Source: Chloroflexota bacterium (GTDB lineage Bacteria; Chloroflexota; Anaerolineae; Promineifilales; Promineifilaceae). Taken from it: a stretch of 9,914 nucleotides of DNA. The notes beneath the pieces were generated by a model. It saw nothing but the letters and a program-made list of their open reading frames with translations. It was not told the origin of the DNA and searched no databases. Location of the stretch: assembly GCA_024223125.1 (NCBI GenBank), contig JAAEOP010000636.1, forward strand, positions 1 to 9,914, in the 5' to 3' direction. The translations under genes and the position numbers were made by a program. How positions within the stretch are numbered: the stretch's first letter is position 1; each line of letters opens with the position of its first letter. Of the stretch, positions 1 through 5,853 are shown in pieces.

Positions 1-966
1 CACCGATTATTGTCGGTCGCTTTAGTCACTTTGGGTTTGCTGGGCATTCTTTTTATTTCCCTGGGTAGTGTGAACGTCAATTGGCTCAGTAAAATCTCAC
101 TTCTCAGCAGCATCACGGCCGTATTCCCCCAGAGTCTTATTATTCTGCCCGGCACATCAACCTTAGGCGTCCACGCCAACCAGCTAGCGGGAACGTTGCT
201 GTATTTCATTCCCTTTGTACTATCAATCTGGATTGGGTTATGGGTAACACGGCCGTCAAAATGGCGCTGGTTTGGCTGGAGTCTCTTAGTCATTTTCGTC
301 ATTGGCCTGCTTACCCTCACCCAATCACGTACCGGCTGGCTGGCCTTTGCTCTGAGCCTGCTCTCTGTTTTGGGATTATGGGGTCTGGTACTCTCCCGCC
401 AACAACAAATGTACCGCTATATCTGGATCGCATTCGGGTTGTTCCTTTTCATAGGATTCGCTGGACTAGTGTGGATTGGTCCAGACCGATTACAAAGTTT
501 TTGGACAGACCCGGTGCAAGAAACGGCCGTCGGTAATTTCAGTTCTATCGGTTTCCGGCAAGAAGTGTGGCGCTGGGGAGTAACGGCCGCTGCTGATTTC
601 CCCTTTACCGGTACCGGACTAGGTAGCTTTCGCCAGGTCGTCCGTCGTCTTTATCCCCTCAACGTCGCCCCCGATTACGATATTGCCCACGCCCATAACA
701 TTTTTCTTCAAACCGCCCTCGATGTGGGCATTCCAGGTTTAATTGTCTATTTAGGCATCATTGGGCTGGCTATCGTTCTAGGCTGGATAGTGGCTCGGCA
801 GAACGAACGATTACGGCCGTATGCCATTGGCGCTTTAGGCAGTGTAGCCGCCTTCCATTTCTTCGGTCTGGCAGACGCCATTGCCCCAGGTTCTAAACCC
901 CATCTCATCCTATGGATTGTCCTGGGTCTAATCACTGCCATGCACCGCCTGACGGCCGTCAAATGA
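1..966 (+). CDS. O-antigen ligase/polymerase-like membrane protein, 5' end outside window
   Basis: The frame is open from base 1 (the TTG at 10 is only an in-frame codon), so the gene enters from the left and about 321 C-terminal residues are visible. Counting from that TTG, hydrophobic segments lie near residues 1-20, 60-80, 85-103, 110-127, 137-157, 240-262, 273-290 and 298-313, giving a polytopic inner-membrane protein. A large soluble loop between about 157 and 240 carries the Wzy_C/WaaL-type signature: a GTGLGSF motif, then AHAHNIFLQ, then a DVGIPGL turn into the next helix. An SRTGWLA motif sits after the third visible helix. In this family these loops handle undecaprenyl-linked glycans, joining or polymerising O-antigen or exopolysaccharide units at the outer face of the membrane. 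Ligase cannot be told from polymerase here, because the N-terminus and the neighbouring glycan genes are missing. The stop is TGA at 964-966. Confidence 0.8.
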   Translation, partial: HRLLSVALVTLGLLGILFISLGSVNVNWLSKISLLSSITAVFPQSLIILPGTSTLGVHANQLAGTLLYFIPFVLSIWIGLWVTRPSKWRWFGWSLLVIFVIGLLTLTQSRTGWLAFALSLLSVLGLWGLVLSRQQQMYRYIWIAFGLFLFIGFAGLVWIGPDRLQSFWTDPVQETAVGNFSSIGFRQEVWRWGVTAAADFPFTGTGLGSFRQVVRRLYPLNVAPDYDIAHAHNIFLQTALDVGIPGLIVYLGIIGLAIVLGWIVARQNERLRPYAIGALGSVAAFHFFGLADAIAPGSKPHLILWIVLGLITAMHRLTAVK

Positions 967-977
967 CATCGTCCAGA

Positions 978-1006
978 TTGGCAAAAAAAAACGGTTGTGC
1001 TATCTT
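978..1006 (+). promoter_or_regulatory. Putative sigma70-type promoter of the SCP2-like gene
   Basis: TTGGCA at 978-983 (5 of 6 to the -35 consensus) is followed after exactly 17 bases by TATCTT at 1001-1006 (4 of 6 to the -10 consensus). An A-tract fills the start of the spacer and an AT-rich stretch follows. The position, 60 bases before the start codon at 1066, fits. It is a consensus match only. Confidence 0.45.
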
Positions 1007-1055
1007 TATAAATAATCTGGCTGGCGTCTGCCACTGCAATTAGCGAATAATTTAT

Positions 1056-1060
1056 GGAGG
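1056..1060 (+). promoter_or_regulatory. Shine-Dalgarno site deciding the start of the SCP2-like gene
   Basis: GGAGG lies five bases before the ATG at 1066. It overlaps the in-frame ATG at 1054, which has no ribosome site of its own, so 1066 is the better start. Confidence 0.75.
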
Positions 1061-1065
1061 AAACA

Positions 1066-1476
1066 ATGAGTATACTTTTCGGAACCGATGAATGGGTAAA
1101 AGCATTAATGGTAGAATTAAACAACAGTCCTGGGTACGCTTCGGCTGCTAAAAAGTGGGAAGGAGATTTTTATTTCGTTATCAACCAGGGAGATGGCATG
1201 GCCGAAGAAACTTATCTTTACATGGACTTATGGCATGGCAAATGCCGGGACGCCTTCAAAGTTGATGATGCCGGCGCCAAATCGCCGGCATTTGAACTTC
1301 GTGCCCCCATTAAAACCTGGAAAAGTGTCGTCGGTAAAAAGACTGACCCCATCCGCGGTTTAATGACTGGCAAACTCAAAATGAAAGGGCCGATGGTAAA
1401 AGTAATGAAAACACCCAAAGCAGCCATCGAACTGGTAGAAGCCTGTTCCCGTCTGGATACTGATTGGCCATCCTGA
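1066..1476 (+). CDS. SCP2 sterol-binding domain family protein (small lipid carrier)
   Basis: This protein of 136 residues starts at the ATG behind GGAGG; the ATG four codons upstream is inside the ribosome-binding site. The composition and motif order fit a single-domain SCP2-like protein: an N-terminal helix (EWVKALMVELNNSPGYASAAKKWEG), a beta strand (FYFVINQGDG), a lysine- and aspartate-rich middle, a strand with APIKTW, then the late GLMTGKLKMKGPMVKVMK segment and a closing helix. That late glycine/lysine segment (tGkLkvkGd in the family) is the best signature. Such proteins hold lipids or acyl chains in a cytoplasmic hydrophobic pocket, and the ligand here cannot be read from sequence. 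The gene has its own promoter and a terminator hairpin, so it is probably monocistronic. It has no obvious functional link to the flanking genes. Family call by motif, not by alignment. Confidence 0.75.
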   Translation: MSILFGTDEWVKALMVELNNSPGYASAAKKWEGDFYFVINQGDGMAEETYLYMDLWHGKCRDAFKVDDAGAKSPAFELRAPIKTWKSVVGKKTDPIRGLMTGKLKMKGPMVKVMKTPKAAIELVEACSRLDTDWPS

Positions 1477-1483
1477 TTTAACT

Positions 1484-1514
1484 GAGGTTCCACCTTTTGA
1501 AAAGGTGGAACCTC
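1484..1514. terminator. Bidirectional hairpin between convergent genes
   Basis: A perfect 15-base inverted repeat (arms 1484-1498 and 1500-1514, one base between) begins GAGGTTCCACC. It lies 7 bases after the SCP2-like stop and 5 bases before the end of the ATP-grasp gene on the other strand. The inner TTTTGAAAA would form the loop. There is no long T-run on either side, so it may act as a barrier hairpin or a palindromic repeat rather than a textbook intrinsic terminator. Confidence 0.65.
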
Positions 1515-1519
1515 TACAC

Positions 1520-2779
1520 TTATTGAATCACGGGCAATTCTTCATCAATCTTGAAAGACAAGCATTGATGCGCCTGCCGTAAAGCAGCCTCAACCTCGGC
1601 CGGCGTTTCTCCCGCAGCAAAGATAAACCCCAAATAGCTGTCTCCTTCTGGCAACGGCCGTAAACGATAATTGAGCGGCGTTGTGATTTTAATCTCATCA
1701 ATACCCTGCAGATGTTCCCCCTGTTCCACACCATCAAAGCCACGCAAAATGCCAGCCTGCGGAACCGGTATCATCATAACGCCGCTCGCTTTTTGTTCGC
1801 GCTGCAAATGGCTGACATCCAGTCCCACCGCCTGCCGCAAAATCAACTCCTCCAGCGAAACTCTGTGCCCATCCATCTCCATATCAAAGCGTAAGGTTTG
1901 GGAGCAAAGGCCGCCGATGGAACGGCCGTTAACCTCCACAATCCACACCCCTGCCCCATTTACCCGTAATTCTGCGTGAACCGACCCAGTCTGCAAACCA
2001 AGCGCTCTAGCTCCTCGTTCCGCCATCTGTACAATCTCATCTTGCTGGGCTTGGGGTAAACATGAAGGGGTAACGTAAATCGTTTCTTCAAAATAAGGGC
2101 CGTCCAACGAGTCTGGTTTGTCAAATATAGCTAAGGGCTGCAAACGGCCGTCTACCAGTACACCCTCCAACGCCACTTCAAAACCGGGCATAAACTGCTC
2201 TATTAAAAAGCCCGGGGTGCCAATAGAGTAGATGAGATGTTTAACCCGGCCGACAACGGCCGTCAATTCCACCTCATCATTAGCCCGAATCACCCCCCGG
2301 CTGCCATTTAACGTGCGCGGCTTTACCACACAGGGATAGCCAATTTGATCATGAACAGCGGCCGTCACCCTTTCCATCCCGTCCGCTGCCGAAAACGCCT
2401 GGAAAGCAGGCACAGGCACACCGCCATCACGCAAAAGCTGCCGCATTATCAGCTTGTCACGCGCCGCTTCCGCAGCCACAGGTTGATTGTGCGCCAATCC
2501 CAAAGCAGCCGACGCCTGCGCCGCCAACAACACTCCACTGTCATCTACCGGAATAATTGCCGACAACGGCCGTGCAGCCGCATAATCCAAAATCATGGGC
2601 ACGGCCGTTTCCGGCCATCTAAATTCAATCCCTAACACCGCGCCAGCAGTGGCAGCTAATTCCGGCGGTAAGTCTACCGCTAACACCACCTCAATTCCCA
2701 ACCGTTCGGCCGCCGCCATAAATGATTTCGCCCGGTAAGAATGAGCCGTCGTCAAAAGCAAAATGCGAGTCGTCGTCAT
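1520..2779 (-). CDS. ATP-grasp ligase, L-amino-acid-ligase/carboxylate-amine ligase type
   Basis: This 419-residue protein has the full order of an ATP-grasp enzyme. Residues 1-110 form a Rossmann-like preATP-grasp fold (RILLLTTAHSYRAKSF; a PVDDSG turn at 78-82). K153 in VVKPRTLNGSRG and E194 in LIEQF belong to the nucleotide site. E270 in HAELRVN, and E282 with N284 and R286 in VEVNGRSIGG, match metal- and phosphate-binding residues. The last 90 residues (IPVPQAGILRGFDG to the YLGFIFAAGETPAEVEAAL segment) resemble the LAL_C2-type C-terminal domain of BacD-like enzymes. Members activate a carboxylate as acyl phosphate and join it to an amine, often making dipeptides or amino-acid conjugates, in the cytoplasm. 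The substrate is unknown, and biosynthetic partners are absent. It sits downstream of the sulfur-cluster terminator, so it is probably transcribed separately. Its ribosome-binding site is weak. It contains seven exact ACGGCCGT or near copies, more than its right-hand neighbours. Confidence 0.88.
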   Translation of the reverse strand: MTTTRILLLTTAHSYRAKSFMAAAERLGIEVVLAVDLPPELAATAGAVLGIEFRWPETAVPMILDYAAARPLSAIIPVDDSGVLLAAQASAALGLAHNQPVAAEAARDKLIMRQLLRDGGVPVPAFQAFSAADGMERVTAAVHDQIGYPCVVKPRTLNGSRGVIRANDEVELTAVVGRVKHLIYSIGTPGFLIEQFMPGFEVALEGVLVDGRLQPLAIFDKPDSLDGPYFEETIYVTPSCLPQAQQDEIVQMAERGARALGLQTGSVHAELRVNGAGVWIVEVNGRSIGGLCSQTLRFDMEMDGHRVSLEELILRQAVGLDVSHLQREQKASGVMMIPVPQAGILRGFDGVEQGEHLQGIDEIKITTPLNYRLRPLPEGDSYLGFIFAAGETPAEVEAALRQAHQCLSFKIDEELPVIQ

Positions 2780-2833
2780 CCCATTATTCTAATTCAGAGT
2801 ACGGCCGTTTACGAATTCCCCCACCCCCAAAAC

Positions 2834-2863
2834 AAAACACCCGGTATTGCTGCCGGGCATTTT
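2834..2863 (-). terminator. Intrinsic terminator of the sulfur-gene operon
   Basis: Read on the minus strand, AAAATGCCCGG and CCGGGTGTTTT pair through 11 positions (two G-U pairs) around an 8-base loop. A T-rich run (TGTTTTGTTTTG) closes and follows the stem. It lies 31 bases after the DsrE2-like stop codon, which fits the end of the minus-strand sulfur operon. Confidence 0.75.
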
Positions 2864-2870
2864 ACAATCA

Positions 2871-2894
2871 ACTTATCACGTACACACTTATCAC
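2871..2894. repeat. Short direct repeat ACTTATCAC x2
   Basis: ACTTATCAC occurs at 2871-2879 and again at 2886-2894, a 15-base period, between the DsrE2-like stop codon and the terminator. No function is assigned. Confidence 0.4.
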
Positions 2895-3379
2895 TAAATA
2901 AAAATAATCTGTGCGTCCTCACTCATCTCCATAAAATCAGTCGCGCCTACAACAGCTTCCACACCCTCATAAATATCATCTTCAACCATCATGTGCATAT
3001 CGTCAAACATATCTACCGACATCCGGCAAGCATACATCTTCCCGCCCGCGTCACAGATCGTCTCTAAAAATTCGTCCACCTCCGGGAAATCCAGTTTGGC
3101 AATTTCCTTTTTCATCATGGATGTGGCCATGTTCGTCATGCCTGGCAGTCCGCCCACCATCGTCGGAATACCCATGCTGGGATTACCTACCGGCACAAAT
3201 TTCAGATTATTCATCTTCTTCTTGTTGATAATGTCTAACCCCCAAAAGGTGAAGAATAAGGTTACATCAATGCCTTCCATCAAGGCAGCATTGGCTAACA
3301 CCAGCCCAGGGTAAGCCATATCCAGCGTTCCCTTCGAGCAAATAATACACATTTTTCGGTCACTATCATCCTCAAACAT
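2894..3379 (-). CDS. dsrE2: DsrE2-like (DsrE/F/H superfamily) sulfurtransferase
   Basis: This 161-residue protein starts at the ATG at 3379, which has AAGGAG eight bases upstream. The open frame runs further up to 3442 but without a ribosome site, and it crosses an intergenic inverted repeat. The N-terminal strand MCIICSKGTLDMAYPGLVLANAA, the FFTFWGLDI segment, the glycine/methionine-rich NPSMGIPTMVGGLPGM linker and the MYACRMSVDMF motif are typical of the DsrE2/peroxiredoxin-like family. Cysteines are at 11, 14, 109 and 118; C118 in the ACRMS motif is the family's conserved persulfide-carrying candidate. DsrE2 proteins are thought to mobilise sulfane sulfur to TusA- or DsrC/TusE-type carriers. 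Here the gene is last in the cluster and next to a TusE-like gene, which supports such a relay. The methionine content is high. No signal peptide is seen, and the glycine/methionine-rich segment could be membrane-associated. Confidence 0.87.
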   Translation of the reverse strand: MFEDDSDRKMCIICSKGTLDMAYPGLVLANAALMEGIDVTLFFTFWGLDIINKKKMNNLKFVPVGNPSMGIPTMVGGLPGMTNMATSMMKKEIAKLDFPEVDEFLETICDAGGKMYACRMSVDMFDDMHMMVEDDIYEGVEAVVGATDFMEMSEDAQIIFI

Positions 3380-3387
3380 GATTTTAA

Positions 3388-3393
3388 CTCCTT
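3388..3393 (-). promoter_or_regulatory. Shine-Dalgarno site deciding the DsrE2-like start
   Basis: On the minus strand AAGGAG lies eight bases before the ATG at 3379. This places the start there rather than at the upstream in-frame ATG at 3442. Confidence 0.75.
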
Positions 3394-3400
3394 GTAAATA

Positions 3401-3439
3401 GTGGCTGGTTGTTAGTGGATAGTACAAACCACCAGCCAC
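3401..3439. repeat. Inverted repeat between the TusE-like and DsrE2-like genes
   Basis: GTGGCTGGT (3401-3409) and ACCAGCCAC (3431-3439) form a perfect 9-bp stem with a 21-base loop. A second, mutually exclusive pairing exists between GTGGAT (3415-3420) and ATCCAC (3441-3446). The repeat occupies most of the 70-base spacer and is upstream of the DsrE2-like ribosome site. It may be an intergenic repeat or an mRNA-processing or stability hairpin. It has no T-tract on the transcribed side, so it is not a clear terminator. Confidence 0.5.
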
Positions 3440-3449
3440 CATCCACCAA

Positions 3450-3767
3450 TTAAATACAACCCGACGGTTTCTTCAAACCGGAAACATAAGCAACTTTCTT
3501 CGCCGGTTTCTTCGGGAACAATTTATACAATTCTTTAGTCGGAACGCCGCCCACTTTGGTAATACGCCGCAGAGAAGGGGCATCACCCTGATCAACAAAA
3601 TCCGAACGGCAGAAATCAATAACCTGCCAATGTCTATCGGTCAGCGGGTTAATACCAATCTCTCCGGCCAACGTATTGGCTACATCCTGATTCCATTGGT
3701 CAGCATTCGCCATAAATCCATCCTCATCAAATTCAATTGGTTTTCCTGCAATCTCTTTTACTGACAT
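3450..3767 (-). CDS. tusE: TusE/DsrC-family sulfur carrier with a single C-terminal cysteine
   Basis: The 105-residue length is normal for the family. The family pattern is clear: FDEDGFM near 13-19, W25, INPLTDRHWQVIDF (39-52), a SLRRITK segment, ELYKLFP (79-85), and the flexible C-terminal arm ending KPSGCI. C104, the penultimate residue, is the invariant sulfur-carrying cysteine. The second arm cysteine of true DsrC sits 11 residues earlier; here that position is A93. By the known classification this makes it TusE-like (sulfur transfer) rather than a DsrC that forms a DsrAB-linked trisulfide. An extra C53 replaces a hydrophobic position after the HWxVIDF motif. The minus-strand start has AGGAG nine bases upstream. 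It lies between the DUF1641 and DsrE2-like genes, so it is likely the carrier receiving sulfur from DsrE2. The final acceptor is not in the window. Confidence 0.9.
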   Translation of the reverse strand: MSVKEIAGKPIEFDEDGFMANADQWNQDVANTLAGEIGINPLTDRHWQVIDFCRSDFVDQGDAPSLRRITKVGGVPTKELYKLFPKKPAKKVAYVSGLKKPSGCI

Positions 3768-3798
3768 GATATGTGTCTCCTAATTTGCTCTAATTTGG

Positions 3799-3846
3799 AG
3801 ACCTGCGAGGTTGGCGACCACAGGTCGCTTGAAACCTCGCAGGTCT
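3799..3846. repeat. Nested palindrome between DUF1641 and TusE-like genes
   Basis: Outer arms AGACCTGCGAGGTT (3799-3812) and its exact complement (3833-3846) enclose a second perfect hairpin, GCGACC (3814-3819) with GGTCGC (3823-3828) around a 3-base loop. It fills nearly all of the 89-base gap. There is no T-run after it, so it resembles a REP/MITE-like intergenic repeat more than a terminator, although the stem could still lower read-through or protect mRNA ends. Confidence 0.7.
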
Positions 3847-3856
3847 GAATGATTAC

Positions 3857-4519
3857 CTAATTATCAGATACAGTTTTTAATACAGTTAATGTTTTCGCCA
3901 GGCCGCGTTTCACAGACGGATCATTCAATTGCCTTAAAATGGCAAACATAGATATATCTTCTAACGGTTCTTCTTCGCGCATGACAACGGCCGTATGCTG
4001 CATCATCCGCATAAGTTCCGGCTGAGTCATTTGCTTCACCGTTTGCAAAATCAAAACAATATTTTCACCTAGCTGTTTGACATCTTCGGCCGTAAACGAA
4101 GTTACAATCTCATCAAAAATCTCCATACCCCCGCGCAAAAGAGTAAAATACCCTTTCTGCTCCATCTCATTCAGGCGGCTCATCACAGCTAAAAACGCCT
4201 CTTGAGACAGCGGGCTAACGTCATAGCTAAAGTCAGCCAAACTCTCCATCTGATCCAGCAGTTGTTCCAGATTACGGGTATTACGCATAAGACGTTTGAG
4301 CAAGCGCAGCCCATCTTCCAATTGCACATACTGCTCCACCTCATCCAACTGCTCCACCGAAAGCCGGTAAACCTCACCCATCACCGGCGTCAAATCATTC
4401 TTTAGATCATCCCATTCCTGGCGGCGGCGGCGTTGTTCATACGCATCTTCAGCCAGATAAGCAACCTGTTCCGTCAGCTGGTCAATCTTTCTGTTGAGTT
4501 CAATCAATTGTTGTTCCAT
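3857..4519 (-). CDS. DUF1641 domain-containing protein
   Basis: This 220-residue, almost wholly helical, acidic protein begins with a coiled-coil-like heptad segment (about 1-60: MEQQLIELNRKIDQLTEQVAYL, then an arginine-rich stretch). It ends with the DUF1641 signature at about 193-215 (ILRQLNDPSVKRGLAKTLTVLK). No catalytic motif, membrane segment or cysteine is visible. DUF1641 proteins are repeatedly found beside sulfide:quinone oxidoreductase and formate dehydrogenase genes; their role is not established. Here the gene starts 34 bases after the SQR stop with AGGAG eight bases before its ATG, so the two are surely co-transcribed. An accessory or assembly role for SQR, perhaps mediated by the helices, is an inference. 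It holds the one exact ACGGCCGT between 2809 and 6022 (at 3987). Confidence 0.88.
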   Translation of the reverse strand: MEQQLIELNRKIDQLTEQVAYLAEDAYEQRRRRQEWDDLKNDLTPVMGEVYRLSVEQLDEVEQYVQLEDGLRLLKRLMRNTRNLEQLLDQMESLADFSYDVSPLSQEAFLAVMSRLNEMEQKGYFTLLRGGMEIFDEIVTSFTAEDVKQLGENIVLILQTVKQMTQPELMRMMQHTAVVMREEEPLEDISMFAILRQLNDPSVKRGLAKTLTVLKTVSDN

Positions 4520-4553
4520 GAACCATTCTCCTGTCAGAAAATTGCCTCTGACA

Positions 4554-5786
4554 TCAGCTCCACTTACCAGCCATCGTCATCTGCGAGGTAATGGGCATCT
4601 CTTTACCCTTCAGCAAAATATTCCAATACATCCACCGGAACATCATCTTGCCCCAATGATTCATTTCCGATTCTTGCAGCAAAGAGAAAGGGCCAATACC
4701 TGGCAGCGGGAATTTACCCGGCAGCGGTTCCACGTCATAATTAAAATCAATCAAAATCCCCTTGCCAAAACCAGATTCAATAAAACAGTTGGCATGTCCA
4801 TCAAATGTCGGCAGCATTTCTTGCCCATCTATATAGCGCAAGAAATTCTCTACAAACGCTTCCGCAGCAAAGTGAGCCACCGAGCCAGCCTTAGACGTTG
4901 GCAGATTGGCAGCATCGCCGAGGGCAAAAATGTTATCGTGCTTATGAGAGAGGAATGTATGCTTATCTACCCGTACATGATTCAATTCATCGCCTAACCC
5001 AGAACGGCCGATAACCTCTGCCCCCATATTCACTGGCACAGCAACCAGCAAATCGTAAGGCACTTCAACTTCATCATAAGAAATCAGCCGCTTATCTTCA
5101 GGCTCAATGCGCTCTGGGTAAAAATCTGTTACCAGATTGATCCCCTTTTCATCTAATGTATTGCCCAACAATTGAGTAGCGCGTGGCTTCGTGAAAGCGC
5201 CCGACAGTGGTGTTACCAGCGTCAGGTTCACCCGGTCACGCATTTGCCGTTGATGAAAATACCAATCGGCCAGGAAGATAAATTCCAAAGGAGCCACTGG
5301 ACACTTGTAAGGCAGCTCCATAATACTGACAACCAGTTCACCCCCCTGCCAGGTACGTAGCTTCTTTGCCAGTGCTTTGGCTCCTTCATAAGTATAAAAA
5401 TCGTGAATAGATTCACGCCATTCCGGCCCTTTTAAACCAGGTGTTTCTTCGGGGCAGGGCTGGGTTCCGGTAGCAATAATAAGAAAATCATAGGGCAGAA
5501 TACGATTATCCTTAACAATCCGAACCTGATTCTGATCTGGCTCAATCAACTCAATCGGAGACACAATCATTTCTACACCAGGCGGAATATAATCTCGCTT
5601 AGGTTTGATCACATCGTTCTCACCATAAATGCCAAAGGGGATGAACAAAAAACCGGGTTGGTAATAATGGGTTTCATCCTGGTCAATAATGGTGATTTTC
5701 CATTCGTTCCGATTAAGAACATGTGTGAGTTTGTTGGCAACCATTGTGCCGGCCGTACCCGCACCTAGAATCAATAATTTTTTCAT
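4554..5786 (-). CDS. sqr: Sulfide:quinone oxidoreductase (FAD/NAD(P)-fold flavoprotein)
   Basis: The 410-residue protein is normal length for SQR. The N-terminal Rossmann motif LILGAGTAGTMVANKL (5-20) binds FAD. The ATG motif region LIIATGTQPCPE (102-113) and the second FAD motif NIFALGDAANLPTSKAG (285-301) follow. Three cysteines fit the SQR set: C111, C162 in YKCPVAPLEF, and C334 in HANCFIESG. The latter two are the active-site pair that carries sulfane sulfur in SQRs. The C-terminal segment (GPFSLLQESEMNHWGKMMFRWMYWNILLKG) is the amphipathic membrane-anchoring tail. SQR oxidises sulfide to polysulfide or zero-valent sulfur and reduces membrane quinone. A minus-strand GAGGAGT precedes the ATG by about eight bases. 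It heads the DUF1641-TusE-DsrE2 run and follows a PocR-type regulator. I do not assign an SQR subtype. NDH-2 is less likely because of the cysteines. Confidence 0.92.
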   Translation of the reverse strand: MKKLLILGAGTAGTMVANKLTHVLNRNEWKITIIDQDETHYYQPGFLFIPFGIYGENDVIKPKRDYIPPGVEMIVSPIELIEPDQNQVRIVKDNRILPYDFLIIATGTQPCPEETPGLKGPEWRESIHDFYTYEGAKALAKKLRTWQGGELVVSIMELPYKCPVAPLEFIFLADWYFHQRQMRDRVNLTLVTPLSGAFTKPRATQLLGNTLDEKGINLVTDFYPERIEPEDKRLISYDEVEVPYDLLVAVPVNMGAEVIGRSGLGDELNHVRVDKHTFLSHKHDNIFALGDAANLPTSKAGSVAHFAAEAFVENFLRYIDGQEMLPTFDGHANCFIESGFGKGILIDFNYDVEPLPGKFPLPGIGPFSLLQESEMNHWGKMMFRWMYWNILLKGKEMPITSQMTMAGKWS

Positions 5787-5825
5787 AATGGGTTACTCCT
5801 CGTAAATCAAACAACCAATTCGATA

Positions 5826-5843
5826 CGCAAACTGTAGTTTGCG
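5826..5843. promoter_or_regulatory. 18-bp perfect palindrome upstream of sqr, candidate operator
   Basis: CGCAAACTGTAGTTTGCG is perfectly symmetric (8+2+8). It lies 40-57 bases upstream of the sqr start in the 67-base gap after the regulator gene. A wider, looser inverted repeat, ACCAATT (5814-5820) and AATTGGT (5856-5862), encloses it. There is no T-run on the transcribed side, so an operator or repeat is more likely than a terminator. It could be the binding site of the adjacent PocR-domain regulator. Confidence 0.5.
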
Positions 5844-5853
5844 CTGGATTAGA

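Noticed and set aside
3380..3442. Upstream ATG extension of the DsrE2-like gene
   Set aside because: The extension crosses an intergenic inverted repeat, does not look like the family, and the ATG at 3379 has a strong AAGGAG.
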